A stretch of DNA of 64,000 bases from Pseudomonas sp. IB20 (GTDB lineage: Bacteria > Pseudomonadota > Gammaproteobacteria > Pseudomonadales > Pseudomonadaceae), in NCBI RefSeq assembly GCF_009707325.1, contig NZ_CP046103.1, forward strand, positions 2,646,012-2,710,011, written 5' to 3'. Shown one piece after another: positions 45,367-54,412 of this stretch (the first letter of the stretch is position 1; each line of letters begins with the position of its first letter). The notes below the pieces were generated by a model that had not been told where the DNA came from, did no database searches, and was given only the letters and a program-made list of their open reading frames with translations. The translations under genes were made by a program, and so were the position numbers.

Positions 45367-46443
45367 TTAGTCGGCGGTCAATACACCACGACGCACCTGG
45401 TCACGCTCGATCGATTCGAACAGTGCCTTAAAGTTGCCCTCACCAAAGCCATCATCGCCTTTGCGCTGAATGAATTCGAAGAACACCGGGCCCATCAGGG
45501 TTTCCGAGAAGATCTGTAGCAGCAGGCGCTTGTCGCCTTCAATCGACGAACCGTCGAGCAGAATGCCGCGTGCTTGCAGTTGGTCCACCGGTTCGCCGTG
45601 GTTCGGCAGGCGGCCTTCGAGCATTTCGTAGTAGGTTTCCGGCGGCGCGGTCATGAAGCGCATGCCGATCTTCTTCAGCGCGTCCCAGGTCTTGACCAGG
45701 TCTTCGGTGAGGAAAGCCACGTGCTGGATGCCCTCGCCGTTGAATTGCATCAAGAACTCTTCGATCTGGCCTGCGCCTTTCGACGACTCTTCGTTCAGCG
45801 GGATGCGGATCATGCCGTCCGGAGCGCTCATGGCCTTGGAGGTCAGACCGGTGTATTCACCCTTGATATCGAAGTAGCGCGCTTCACGGAAGTTGAACAG
45901 CTTCTCGTAGAAGTTCGCCCAGTAGACCATGCGCCCGCGATACACGTTGTGGGTCAGGTGGTCGATGACTTTGAGGCCGGCGCCGACGGGGTTGCGGTCT
46001 ACGCCTTCGAGGTAGACGAAGTCGATGTCATAGATCGAGCTGCCTTCACCGAAACGGTCGATCAAGTACAGCGGCGCACCGCCGATGCCTTTAATGGCCG
46101 GCAGGTTCAGCTCCATCGGGCCGGTTTCGATATGGATCGGCTGTGCGCCCAGTTCCAGGGCGCGGCTGTAGGCCTGCTGCGAGTCTTTGACGCGGAATGC
46201 CATGCCACAGACCGACGGGCCGTGTTCGGCCGCAAAGTACGACGCGAGGCTGTCGGGCTGGTTGTTGAGGATCAGGTTGATCTCGCCCTGGCGATACAGG
46301 TGCACGTTTTTGGAGCGGTGGGACGCAACTTTGGTAAAGCCCATGATCTCGAAGATCGGCTCCAGGGTGCCTGGGGTTGGCGATGCGAATTCGATAAATT
46401 CAAAGCCCATCAGGCCCATTGGGTTTTCGTATTGGTCTGCCAT
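45367..46443 (-). CDS. hpd: 4-hydroxyphenylpyruvate dioxygenase
   Basis: 358 residues, the length of the P. fluorescens enzyme. The Fe(II) ligands are all present: H162 in [10 protein letters not shown]241 in [11 protein letters not shown] and E323 in [19 protein letters not shown], each one off the well-known H161/H240/E322 numbering. It converts 4-hydroxyphenylpyruvate to homogentisate in tyrosine and phenylalanine catabolism and in pyomelanin formation. It is monocistronic, with its own promoter region (46444-46680) and a terminator right after the stop. ATG with GAGG about 5 nt upstream. Confidence 0.97.
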   Translation of the reverse strand: MADQYENPMGLMGFEFIEFASPTPGTLEPIFEIMGFTKVASHRSKNVHLYRQGEINLILNNQPDSLASYFAAEHGPSVCGMAFRVKDSQQAYSRALELGAQPIHIETGPMELNLPAIKGIGGAPLYLIDRFGEGSSIYDIDFVYLEGVDRNPVGAGLKVIDHLTHNVYRGRMVYWANFYEKLFNFREARYFDIKGEYTGLTSKAMSAPDGMIRIPLNEESSKGAGQIEEFLMQFNGEGIQHVAFLTEDLVKTWDALKKIGMRFMTAPPETYYEMLEGRLPNHGEPVDQLQARGILLDGSSIEGDKRLLLQIFSETLMGPVFFEFIQRKGDDGFGEGNFKALFESIERDQVRRGVLTAD

Positions 46444-46688
46444 GGTGGCACCTCATCATTCTTGTAATTAACAAATGGTTATTTGCGAGCAAGGATGAGA
46501 TTTGAGGGTGGCGCACAGGAGAGGCCTCGCACGCTGCGGGCGAGGAAGTCACCAAAGATGAGGGGGGAGCCGAGTAGCTTCATGGTTACATCAGTCTCTG
46601 ACGGCCGAGGCTTGCGTGAGCGCAAGTCCATATTCTTGTATGCGTAAATCGATTCTACACAGCGTAACAGTAATTGTCCGCACTCTTA

Positions 46689-47255
46689 TCAAATCCCCAA
46701 TGGCTTGGCCGGCGCAAGGGGTTTGTTGCACAGGCAGATGCCCAGCAGGATCACCGCACCGCCCAGCAGCATCGGCGCGCTGAGTTGCTCGCCCAGCAGC
46801 ACAGCACCGCAGATGACCGCCGTCAGTGGGTTGAGTGCGATGAACACGCCGGCACGGGTCGCGCCGATACGGCGGATGCCGTCGTACCAAACGATGTAGG
46901 CCAGTGCTGAGCCGAGGATGCCCAGATACAGCAGGCTTAGCAGTTGCGGCAGATGGATTGTACTCAGGGCACTTAGTGTGAGCTTGCCGCCAACGAGCGT
47001 GGTGATCGTGAGCATCGCCGTGCCCAGCAAGATCGACCACGTTACCGTCTGCAATGGCCCCAGGCTCTGATTAAGGCTGCGGGAAAACACCGAGTAAGCA
47101 CCCCACCCCACCACACAGCCGAAAATCAGCAGGTCACCGCGCCAGGCACTCTCGGCGCCCTGCAGGAGCAGCGGGTTACGGCTGATGATGACCGCACCGG
47201 CGCCCCCCAGGCACAAGGCAATGCCCAGACACCGGGTCGCGCGGCCAGGTAGAGC
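46689..47255 (-). pseudogene. C-terminal part of an EamA drug/metabolite transporter
   Basis: The frame is open from a stop at 47258 to the TGA at 46689 and holds about 185 residues without a convincing start (a TTG at 47216 is the first possible one). It begins inside a helix (CLGIALCLGGAGAVIISR) that normally ends the first EamA domain. The complete second EamA domain follows, with GDLLIFGCVVGWGAYSVFSR, ILGSALAYIVWYDGIRRIGA and RAGVFIALNPLTAV. Normal members are ~290 residues with ten helices, so the N-terminal ~110 residues are missing and the protein is probably non-functional. The EAL gene begins 85 bp beyond. Confidence 0.75.
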
Positions 47256-47339
47256 TTATTTCCCGCGCGCCATCTATCATCTGAATAACCTGATTAGCCC
47301 TTCGGCGCTTTCCCCACCCTGCGACAGGCCGTCCCCTCC

Positions 47340-48881
47340 ATGCCTCTGACCGTTAACGGCCCGCGCAAACGCGCCACCCGCTACTTGATCACCGCCCTGA
47401 GTGTTCTGCTGCCTATCGCATTGGGCGTGGTGATCCTGCACTGGCAAGCCGAACGCACCCTTCAAGAAAGCACCGCGCAAACCGCCAGCGAGGCCGTGCG
47501 CCAGTTTGACCTGATGCTCGACAACACCGCCCTCGCCGCCCAGGCACTGCTGCCACTGGCAGGCCAGCCTTGTGACAACGGTGCGCAACTGGCGCTGCGT
47601 GAACAGGTCACGCGTCGGCCTTTTGTGCGCGCAACGACCCTGTCCTGGCAGAAGAACATCTATTGCACCTCGCTGTTCGGGGGTGATTACCAGTCGGCGG
47701 TCAACCCGGATGATTATGTCGATGGCACGTTATGGTTGATGAACGGCAACCCGGTGACGCCGGATACGGCGTTGCTGGTTTACCGCTTGGTGGACGGCGA
47801 CAAAGCGGCGTTTGCCTCGATTGACGGTTACCACCTGACCAACGCCTTGCGCCTGATCAGCCGCTACGCGCACCTGATCCTGCAAGCAGGGCCTAACTGG
47901 CTGGATGCCGACGGCAAGGTGCACACCAGCCCCGTACCGGTGTTTGCCGTGGCCCATCACTATTTGGTCTCAGAACGCTTTCCCTACAGTGTCGATGTCG
48001 GCATGCCGGCCGGTGAAGTGTGGCGGTACATGGAAGCACGCTACCCGGCGCTGTTCAGCCTTTTGGTGTTCTTTGGCCTGCTAGCGGGCGTGCTCGCGCA
48101 TTGGCTGCAAAAGCGCTCGTCTGCGCCTACGCATGAATTGCAGCGGGCCTTGGGCGCCAACGAGTTCATCCCGTATTTCCAGCCAGTGGTACGCGGCGAT
48201 ACCCGTGAATGGGCCGGCTGTGAAGTGCTGATGCGCTGGCAGCACCCCAAGGAAGGCCTGGTGCGTCCTGACTTGTTTATCCCGCTGGCAGAGCATTCTG
48301 GCCTGATCGTGCCGATGACCCGCGCCTTGTTGCGCCAGACCGCCGCGCAACTTGCCCCGCATGCCGCGCGCTTCAGTCCAGGCTTTCATATTGGCGTGAA
48401 TATCACCGCGCGCCACTGTCAGGATCTGGACTTGGTTGAGGACTGTGGGGCGTTTCTCGCTGCCTTCGCGCCCGGCCAGGTGACACTGGTGCTGGAGCTG
48501 ACTGAGCGCGAGCTGATCACGCCAACCGACATCACTCGTCGGCTGTTCGACGCCCTGCATCAACTGGGGGTGATGATTGCGATTGATGACTTCGGCACCG
48601 GGCATTCCAGCCTGGGTTACTTGCGCAACTTCAATGTCGATTACTTGAAAATCGATCAAAGCTTTGTCGCCATGATTGGCGCGGATGCACTCTCACGGCA
48701 TATTCTCGACAGTATCATCGAACTCTCCGGCAAGCTGGATCTGGGCATCGTTGCCGAGGGCGTGGAAACAGCTGAGCAGTGCGACTATCTTGCTGCACAA
48801 GGTGTGGATTTCCTGCAGGGTTACCTGTTTGGTAGGCCGTTACCCTGTGACGAGTTCATTAAGTCGCTGGCCAGCCATTGA
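47340..48881 (+). CDS. CSS-motif EAL cyclic-di-GMP phosphodiesterase
   Basis: 513 residues. Two membrane helices (~17-35 and ~236-256) flank a periplasmic CSS-type sensor domain with conserved cysteines in AGQPCDNG and IYCTSLFGG. In this family the disulfide state and DsbA/DsbB control activity. The cytoplasmic EAL domain has CEVLMRWQHP (an EVL variant of the EAL triad), VNITARHCQ, LELTERELI and AIDDFGTGHSSLGYL, with the metal-binding Asp pair and LKIDQSF, so it looks catalytically competent. It lowers c-di-GMP, favouring motility over biofilm. Confidence 0.93.
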   Translation: MPLTVNGPRKRATRYLITALSVLLPIALGVVILHWQAERTLQESTAQTASEAVRQFDLMLDNTALAAQALLPLAGQPCDNGAQLALREQVTRRPFVRATTLSWQKNIYCTSLFGGDYQSAVNPDDYVDGTLWLMNGNPVTPDTALLVYRLVDGDKAAFASIDGYHLTNALRLISRYAHLILQAGPNWLDADGKVHTSPVPVFAVAHHYLVSERFPYSVDVGMPAGEVWRYMEARYPALFSLLVFFGLLAGVLAHWLQKRSSAPTHELQRALGANEFIPYFQPVVRGDTREWAGCEVLMRWQHPKEGLVRPDLFIPLAEHSGLIVPMTRALLRQTAAQLAPHAARFSPGFHIGVNITARHCQDLDLVEDCGAFLAAFAPGQVTLVLELTERELITPTDITRRLFDALHQLGVMIAIDDFGTGHSSLGYLRNFNVDYLKIDQSFVAMIGADALSRHILDSIIELSGKLDLGIVAEGVETAEQCDYLAAQGVDFLQGYLFGRPLPCDEFIKSLASH

Positions 48882-49081
48882 ATAGCCAGCCCGTGCGCTT
48901 GATGAAATAATCTTGTTTAGGCAAAAGACATGATTTACTCGTGGGGCATTAACTACTACAATTTTTCCTGCCTGTGCTGAACTCGCAGAAAGGCCTCTTT
49001 CTTTGAGTCACCTTATAAGCGCTTGGCTTATAGCTTTGTCTGCAGTTGATATCAGCAAACACCATTATTGGAGTACAGATT

Positions 49082-49447
49082 TTGTCCAGACTCGCCGAAT
49101 TTCGCGCAGCAGAAAAAGCCCTTCAAGAGCAGCTTGCCCAGCTCGAATCCTTGAAGAACGACGCCGGCTTGAAGAAAGAAATCGAATTTGAAGAAAAGCT
49201 GCAAGGCCTGATGAAGCACTACGGCAAAGGCCTGCGCGACATCATCTCGATCCTTGACCCAAACCCTGGCAAGGCCGGCGCTACGCTCGCCGCCGCACCA
49301 AAACAGCGCCGCGCGCGCGTGGTCAAGGTGTATAGCAACCCGCACACCGGTGAGCTGATCGAGACCAAAGGCGGCAACCACCGCGGCCTGAAAGCCTGGA
49401 AAGAACAGTATGGCGCTGCCACTGTCGATTCCTGGCTGCGCGGCTGA
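49082..49447 (+). CDS. mvaT: H-NS-like nucleoid protein MvaT
   Basis: 121 residues from a TTG at 49082 with GGAG 8 nt upstream; an ATG-like longer frame from 49046 adds 12 residues not found in MvaT. The sequence starts SRLAEFRAAEKALQEQL, the N-terminal coiled-coil oligomerisation domain. After a PNPGKAGATLAAAPKQRR linker comes the DNA-binding domain VKVYSNPHTGELIETKGG and NHRGLKAWKEQYG, which reads AT-rich minor grooves. MvaT silences xenogeneic genes across the pseudomonad chromosome. Monocistronic, AT-rich upstream region, strong terminator. Confidence 0.97.
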   Translation: MSRLAEFRAAEKALQEQLAQLESLKNDAGLKKEIEFEEKLQGLMKHYGKGLRDIISILDPNPGKAGATLAAAPKQRRARVVKVYSNPHTGELIETKGGNHRGLKAWKEQYGAATVDSWLRG

Positions 49448-49462
49448 TCACACGGCACGCAC

Positions 49463-49493
49463 AAAAAAGCCCCGCATCTGCGGGGTTTTTTTT
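49463..49493 (+). terminator. Terminator of mvaT
   Basis: A-rich lead, stem GCCCCGCA/TGCGGGG and a T8 tract, 16 nt after the mvaT stop; the A/T symmetry could serve the convergent gene as well. Confidence 0.92.
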
Positions 49494-49556
49494 GAGGCGT
49501 CGAAAACGAACTTAACTAACACTTCACTGTGTTCATTATCGTTCGAGATAACGCGC

Positions 49557-50093
49557 TCAAAGTTTGAGGCTGTCACGTACCGAACCCACTTCGTCTTTGC
49601 TTGCCTCGTAGGCTTCGGCCTGCCCTGCATACGAAAATACATAGGCTTTATCGCTATCAACCGCGCCGACTAATGTTTGCGACAAAACGTGTCGGCCATT
49701 TTCAGTAATCACACAAGTAGTTTCCAGCGCCTCAAGACGGCTCAATGTGGTTGGGTGCATCTTGGTGCACACGCTTTGATAACCGCTACCGGCGAAATCT
49801 TTCTGGATGGATTTACGCATTTCCAGCAATACACCTTGAAGATTAACTTTATGCCCGGCCTCAATCGGGGTGCCGGTCAACTCCATGACCATCAAGGTAT
49901 TGCCATTTTCATCGTTCTTGATTGCGCGCTGGCGCGACACTGCCTGGGGTTTTACCGGCGCCTCGCCGTCAACGTCCACTTCCTCGACCTGCCAGCCGCT
50001 GGGCCAGTGAATTTCCGGGTCGGCCGCCAGCACAAGCGGGCTGGCCAACAGAAAACACATGGCGCTCAACAGCGAATTACGAAATTCAATCAT
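49557..50093 (-). CDS. Exported hypothetical protein (DUF4946-like)
   Basis: 178 residues from the ATG at 50093; a longer frame to 50153 lacks a ribosome site. The signal peptide is NSLLSAMCFLLASPLVLA-ADPE. The mature start IHWPSGWQVEEVDVDG resembles Pseudomonas proteins grouped as DUF4946. Two cysteines (SVCTKMH, TTCVITENG) could pair. No enzymatic motif. It is convergent with mvaT and likely periplasmic; function unknown. Confidence 0.75.
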   Translation of the reverse strand: MIEFRNSLLSAMCFLLASPLVLAADPEIHWPSGWQVEEVDVDGEAPVKPQAVSRQRAIKNDENGNTLMVMELTGTPIEAGHKVNLQGVLLEMRKSIQKDFAGSGYQSVCTKMHPTTLSRLEALETTCVITENGRHVLSQTLVGAVDSDKAYVFSYAGQAEAYEASKDEVGSVRDSLKL

Positions 50094-50291
50094 TACGAAA
50101 AACACCCAAGGTTCAAGCGCCAAAGTTTGAGCCCCGGCGCCCGCTGGTCGCAAGCGCTACGTGACTTTTTTCATTTGGCGCAGCGGCTGGGCCTTGCGTA
50201 TCATGGTTCGGCTGCAGGGATGCTTGCCGCAAGCCAACGGACCGCGCCTATCATTTCAAGTCGCGTTTGCCCCATTTTTTCTGGAGGGCCC

Positions 50292-50813
50292 ATGAGCCTG
50301 CACGATCTGAACACCTTCCCGGGCGTCACCGCCCAGCCCGACACCGCCACCTCGAACTTTGTGTTCAACCACACCATGTTGCGGGTCAAGGACATCACCC
50401 AGTCGCTGGATTTCTACACCCGCATCCTGGGTTTTTCCCTGGTGGAAAAGCGCGACTTCCCGGAAGCCGAATTCAGCCTGTACTTCCTGGCCCTGGTGGA
50501 CAAGGCCCAGATTCCAGCTGACGCCGCCGCGCGCACCCAGTGGATGAAGTCGATCCCGGGCATCCTGGAACTGACCCACAACCACGGCACCGAAAACGAT
50601 GCCGATTTTGCCTACCATAACGGCAACACCGACCCGCGTGGCTTTGGCCATATCTGCATCTCGGTGCCGGATATCGTCGCCGCCTGCGAGCGTTTCGAAG
50701 CCCTGGGCTGTGATTTCCAGAAGCGCCTGACCGATGGCCGCATGAAAAGCCTGGCCTTCATCAAGGACCCGGATGCGTACTGGGTTGAGATTATTCAGCC
50801 AGCGCCTATGTAA
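50292..50813 (+). CDS. gloA: Lactoylglutathione lyase (glyoxalase I)
   Basis: 173 residues of the vicinal-oxygen-chelate fold. Metal ligands are His in FNHTMLRVKD, Glu in GILELTHNHG, His in GFGHICISVPD and Glu in YWVEIIQP. It isomerises the methylglyoxal-glutathione hemithioacetal to S-lactoylglutathione. The start ATG at 50292 has GGAGGG 5 nt upstream. Its co-substrate glutathione is normally kept reduced by Gor, whose gene in this window is broken. Confidence 0.95.
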   Translation: MSLHDLNTFPGVTAQPDTATSNFVFNHTMLRVKDITQSLDFYTRILGFSLVEKRDFPEAEFSLYFLALVDKAQIPADAAARTQWMKSIPGILELTHNHGTENDADFAYHNGNTDPRGFGHICISVPDIVAACERFEALGCDFQKRLTDGRMKSLAFIKDPDAYWVEIIQPAPM

Positions 50814-50824
50814 GCGGACAGGGT

Positions 50825-50871
50825 GACGCAGAGCGTCATCGGAGGCATTCCCACGCGGAGCGTGGGAACGA
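50825..50871. repeat. REP-like palindromic repeat
   Basis: Two adjacent hairpins: GACGCAGAGCGTC (50825-50837) and CATTCCCACGC/GCGTGGGAACG (from about 50846). The second matches the short repeat very common in P. fluorescens genomes. It sits between gloA and its terminator. Confidence 0.75.
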
Positions 50872-50872
50872 G

Positions 50873-50902
50873 AAAAACCCCATGATCACTCATGGGGTTT
50901 TT
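50873..50902. terminator. Bidirectional terminator between gloA and ahpF
   Basis: AAAAACCCCATGA / TCATGGGGTTTTT, a perfect 13-bp arm pair with a 4-nt loop and A/T tracts on both sides, serving the two convergent genes. Confidence 0.92.
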
Positions 50903-50919
50903 CATTTCCGGGCCCGGAT

Positions 50920-52485
50920 TTACGCCGGTGCGGACGTGCGGATCAGGTGATCGAAAGCACTCAGCGAAGCCTTGGCGCCCTCGCCTACCGCGATCACGAT
51001 CTGCTTGTACGGCACGGTTGTCACGTCACCGGCGGCAAATATACCTGGCAGCGAAGTCTCGCCACGTGCATCGACAATGATCTCGCCACGCGGGGTCAGC
51101 TCCACTGTGCCTTTGAGCCAGTCAGTGTTGGGCAGCAAGCCGATCTGAACGAAGATGCCTTCCAGGTCGATGGTCTTGAACTCGCCACTGTCGCGATCTT
51201 TGTACGCCAGGCCGGTGACTTTCTGGCCGTCGCCTTTGACTTCACTGGTCAGCGCACTGGTGATCACGTCCACGTTCGGCAGGCTGTAGAGCTTGCGCTG
51301 CAACACGGCGTCGGCGCGCAGTTTGCTGTCGAACTCGAGCAAGGTCACGTGGCTGACGATACCGGCCAGGTCGATGGCTGCTTCAACGCCGGAGTTACCG
51401 CCGCCGATCACTGCCACGCGCTTGCCTTTGAACAGCGGGCCGTCGCAGTGCGGGCAGAAGCACACGCCCTTGGCTTTGTATTCCTGCTCGCCCGGCACAC
51501 CCATTTCGCGCCAGCGGGCGCCAGTGGCCAGGATTACGGTCTTGGACTTGAGGGTCGCACCGCTTTCGAAGCGAATTTCGTGCAAGTCACCGGCGTGTTT
51601 CGCAGGGATCAAGCTGCTGGCACGCTGCAGGTTCATGATGTCCACGTCGTACTGACGCACGTGGGCTTCCAGCGCGCTGGCCAGTTTCGGCCCTTCGGTT
51701 TCCTGCACCGAGATGAAGTTCTCGATCGACATGGTATCCAGCACCTGGCCACCAAAGCGTTCAGCCGCCACACCGGTGCGGATGCCTTTACGTGCTGCGT
51801 AGATGGCAGCGGCAGAACCGGCTGGGCCGCCGCCGACGACCAACACATCAAACGCGTCTTTGGCGCTGATTTTCTCGGCGGCTTTTTCAATGCCGCTGGT
51901 GTCGAGCTTGGCAAGGATTTCTTCCAGGCCCATGCGGCCCTGACCAAAGTTCACGCCGTTGAGGTAGACACTTGGCACCGCCATAATCTGGCGCTCATCG
52001 ACTTCCGCCTGGAACAGCGCACCGTCGATAGCGACGTGGCGGATGTTGGGGTTGAGCACGGCCATCAGGTTCAGCGCCTGGACCACGTCCGGGCAGTTCT
52101 GGCACGACAGCGAGAAGTAGGTCTCGAAGCTGAACTCGCCTTTGAGCGCGCGGATCTGTTCAATCACTTCGACACTGGCCTTCGACGGGTGGCCACCGAC
52201 TTGCAGCAGGGCCAGCACCAGCGAAGTAAATTCATGGCCCATGGGGATGCCGGCGAAACGCAGGCTGATGTCGGCACCCGGGCGGTTGATGGCGAACGAG
52301 GGCTTGCGCGCATCATCGCCATCGGTTTTCAGGGTGATCAGCGTGGTGAGGCTGGTTACGTCCTGCAAAAGGCCAAGCATTTCCTCGGATTTCGCACCGT
52401 CGTCGAGGGAGGCGACGATCTCGATCGGCTGGGTGACCCGTTCCAGGTATGACTTCAACTGAGCTTTAAGATTGGCGTCCAGCAT
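50920..52485 (-). CDS. ahpF: Alkyl hydroperoxide reductase subunit F
   Basis: 521 residues, full length. The N-terminal tandem thioredoxin-like domain (1-200) holds the CQNC redox pair in [10 protein letters not shown]. The flavoprotein part has the FAD-binding [19 protein letters not shown], the active CPHC disulfide in [16 protein letters not shown], an NADH-binding [15 protein letters not shown] and the C-terminal [15 protein letters not shown]. It passes electrons from NADH to AhpC for peroxide removal. It lies 128 nt downstream of ahpC on the same strand, with an intervening terminator-like hairpin. Confidence 0.97.
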   Translation of the reverse strand: MLDANLKAQLKSYLERVTQPIEIVASLDDGAKSEEMLGLLQDVTSLTTLITLKTDGDDARKPSFAINRPGADISLRFAGIPMGHEFTSLVLALLQVGGHPSKASVEVIEQIRALKGEFSFETYFSLSCQNCPDVVQALNLMAVLNPNIRHVAIDGALFQAEVDERQIMAVPSVYLNGVNFGQGRMGLEEILAKLDTSGIEKAAEKISAKDAFDVLVVGGGPAGSAAAIYAARKGIRTGVAAERFGGQVLDTMSIENFISVQETEGPKLASALEAHVRQYDVDIMNLQRASSLIPAKHAGDLHEIRFESGATLKSKTVILATGARWREMGVPGEQEYKAKGVCFCPHCDGPLFKGKRVAVIGGGNSGVEAAIDLAGIVSHVTLLEFDSKLRADAVLQRKLYSLPNVDVITSALTSEVKGDGQKVTGLAYKDRDSGEFKTIDLEGIFVQIGLLPNTDWLKGTVELTPRGEIIVDARGETSLPGIFAAGDVTTVPYKQIVIAVGEGAKASLSAFDHLIRTSAPA

Positions 52486-52521
52486 ACGGGCGATTTCCTA
52501 TTAATTCGGTTTATTGCAGAC

Positions 52522-52557
52522 AAAAAAACGCCCGAGCGAATCTCGCCCGGGCGTTTT
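52522..52557 (-). terminator. Hairpin between ahpC and ahpF
   Basis: On the minus strand AAAACGCCCGGGCGAGA is followed by TCGCTCGGGCG and TTTTTTT. The stem has one mismatch (C/T position) and the T tract points in the ahpC direction. It should stop most ahpC transcripts while letting some read through into ahpF. Confidence 0.85.
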
Positions 52558-52612
52558 GAGGGCGGATGCAGCTTACTGAGGTGCGGAGTTCCGCCCTGGA
52601 TATTTCACAGAC

Positions 52613-53176
52613 TTAGATCTTGCCGACCAGGTCCAGGGACGGAGCCAGAGTAGCCTCGCCTTCTTTCCACTTGGCTGGGCACACTTCGCCTGGGTGGGCA
52701 GCGACGTACTGAGCGGCCTTGATTTTGCGCAGCAGCTCGGAAGCGTCACGGCCAACACCGCCATCGTTCAGTTCAACGATCTTGATCTGACCTTCTGGGT
52801 TGATCACGAAAGTACCGCGGTCTGCCAGGCCAGCTTCTTCGATCAGTACGTCGAAGTTGCGCGAGATGGTCAGGGTCGGGTCACCGATCATGGTGTACTG
52901 GATTTTGCCGATGGCTGGCGAAGTGTTGTGCCAGGCAGCGTGAGCAAAGTGGGTGTCGGTGGAAACGCTGTAGATCTCGACGCCCAGTTTCTGGAATTCG
53001 GCGTAGTTGTCAGCCAGGTCTTCCAGCTCGGTTGGGCAAACGAAGGTGAAGTCGGCTGGGTAAAAGAATACTACGGACCATTTGCCTTTCAGGTCAGCGT
53101 CCGACACGTCTACGAAGTTGCCGTTTTTGTATGCGGTAGCTTTGAACGGTTTTACTTGGCTGTTGATGATAGGCAT
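52613..53176 (-). CDS. ahpC: Alkyl hydroperoxide reductase subunit C (peroxiredoxin)
   Basis: 187 residues, typical 2-Cys peroxiredoxin. Peroxidatic C47 is in [13 protein letters not shown] and resolving C166 in [10 protein letters not shown]; the decamer and GGLG/YF-type sensitivity motifs are present in the bacterial form (DGGVGRD). Start ATG at 53176 with GGAGAG 8 nt upstream; the longer frame to 53260 is not supported. It reduces hydroperoxides and is recycled by AhpF. The upstream 130 bp contain no convincing OxyR box. Confidence 0.97.
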   Translation of the reverse strand: MPIINSQVKPFKATAYKNGNFVDVSDADLKGKWSVVFFYPADFTFVCPTELEDLADNYAEFQKLGVEIYSVSTDTHFAHAAWHNTSPAIGKIQYTMIGDPTLTISRNFDVLIEEAGLADRGTFVINPEGQIKIVELNDGGVGRDASELLRKIKAAQYVAAHPGEVCPAKWKEGEATLAPSLDLVGKI

Positions 53177-53309
53177 CGTTGACTCTCCGTCAGGGGTTAA
53201 GAAGTTGATGAGATGAATGCTACCCACTCTTTCGGCCGATGACTCATTGGCAAACCTCATGCTGACGATTGGTTTTCCCTATCAGGTAACTGTATTAATA
53301 GAAGAAATC

Positions 53310-54242
53310 TCAAATCAGCGGTTGAGTCGCCAGGGTCATGCCCAGAAAGGGCGTCGCTTCAACATAGCGCATGGCGGATTTCATGTCGCTCCAACCGACG
53401 TAACTCATCAGCGACTTGATGTCCCAGCCACTGCGATGCGCCCAGGTGGCAAAGCCTCGGCGCAGCGAGTGGCTGGTGTATAGGTCGGCTGGGATGCCCG
53501 CGCGCTCCAGCGCTTGGCGCAGCAGCGGGATCACACTGTTGGGGTGCAGCCCCTCCTCGCCCAGGTTGCCCCAGCGATCAATCCCGCGAAACACAGGGCC
53601 GCGCACGAGGGCCGAGGCGCTGAGCCATTCGCTGTACGCCTGCACCGGGCACAGGCGCAGCAACGCCGGGGTCTGGTAGGTCTTGCCGAGGTTGTCGCGG
53701 TCACTTTTGCTGCGCGGCAGGTACAGGCTGATCCCCGCTCCTGGCACCGCCTGCACGTGCTCGATGTTCAGGCGGCACAACTCATCACTGCGAAAGCCCC
53801 GCCAGAAGCCAAGCAGGATCAGCGCGGTGTCGCGCTTGGCGCGCAGCAATCGGGGTGAGTCCTGATCGTTGCTCGCCTGCAGCGCTTCTGCCTGCAGCGA
53901 AGCCACCACCTGCTCAAGGTGTTTAAGTTGCAGCGGCTCGGCCTGTTTCTCCTGCGCCGGGTGTACGGCACGAATGCCCTTGAGCACCTTGCGCACCACC
54001 GGCGCCTTGGTCGGGTCGGGAAACCCCTGGCTGGTGTGCCACTGCGCCAACGCCGAAAGCCGCAGCTTCAAGGTGTTGACCGCCAGCACGCCGGCATGCG
54101 CCACCAAATAGCGCGCCACGCTGTCGCTGGTCGCGGGCAGGAAGCCGCCCCAATTCACTTCGAAGTGCTCGATGGCCGCGCGGTAGCTGAGGCGGGTGTT
54201 ATCGCGGGTGGCGGCGTTGAGGTACCGGTCCAGATCGCTCAT
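53310..54242 (-). CDS. Tyrosine recombinase, TnpS-like cointegrate resolvase
   Basis: 310 residues. An N-terminal SAM-like domain (DRYLNAATRDNTRLSYRAAI) is followed by the catalytic domain with Arg in GFWRGFRSDELCRLN, Lys-region in YLPRSKSDRDN, HxxR in TSHSLRRGFATWA, a final His/Trp in MSYVGWSDMKSA and the nucleophile Tyr in MRYVEATPF. The N-terminus and its divergent pairing with the coiled-coil gene at 54413 match TnpS of Tn4651-type transposons, where TnpS and TnpT resolve cointegrates at the intergenic rst site. No transposase TnpA or element ends are seen here, so it is an orphan, possibly domesticated. Confidence 0.88.
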   Translation of the reverse strand: MSDLDRYLNAATRDNTRLSYRAAIEHFEVNWGGFLPATSDSVARYLVAHAGVLAVNTLKLRLSALAQWHTSQGFPDPTKAPVVRKVLKGIRAVHPAQEKQAEPLQLKHLEQVVASLQAEALQASNDQDSPRLLRAKRDTALILLGFWRGFRSDELCRLNIEHVQAVPGAGISLYLPRSKSDRDNLGKTYQTPALLRLCPVQAYSEWLSASALVRGPVFRGIDRWGNLGEEGLHPNSVIPLLRQALERAGIPADLYTSHSLRRGFATWAHRSGWDIKSLMSYVGWSDMKSAMRYVEATPFLGMTLATQPLI

Positions 54243-54412
54243 GAAAGGCCTATTCGTACTGCGACAGGGTGAGTTTGCGCTTAAAACGGCTATGACACGG
54301 GATAATACGCCAATATCCCATCTGTTAAATCATGAATTTAAACGGTTTTTTATTCGTGATACAGTACGTATATACATACTACATACCACAGTACTAAATC
54401 GACGGAGACCCC
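54243..54412. promoter_or_regulatory. Intergenic region between divergent TnpS/TnpT-like genes (candidate resolution site)
   Basis: 170 bp, strikingly AT-rich compared with the flanking genes. It contains an imperfect palindrome TTAAAT-CATGA-ATTTAA (54325-54341) and an AT-rich stretch of overlapping GTAC/TATATAC/CATAC steps (about 54360-54395) just before the TnpT-like start. In Tn4651 the corresponding gap carries the recombination core, so this is the likely target of the recombinase; the exact core cannot be defined by eye. Confidence 0.5.

Noticed and set aside
50947..52452. A 501-codon plus-strand frame opposite ahpF
   Set aside because: Shadow of ahpF; no coherent domain and no ribosome site.
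53177..53309. A possible OxyR box upstream of ahpC (CTATCAGG...TAATAG)
   Set aside because: The half-sites do not have the required ATAG-N7-CTAT spacing.
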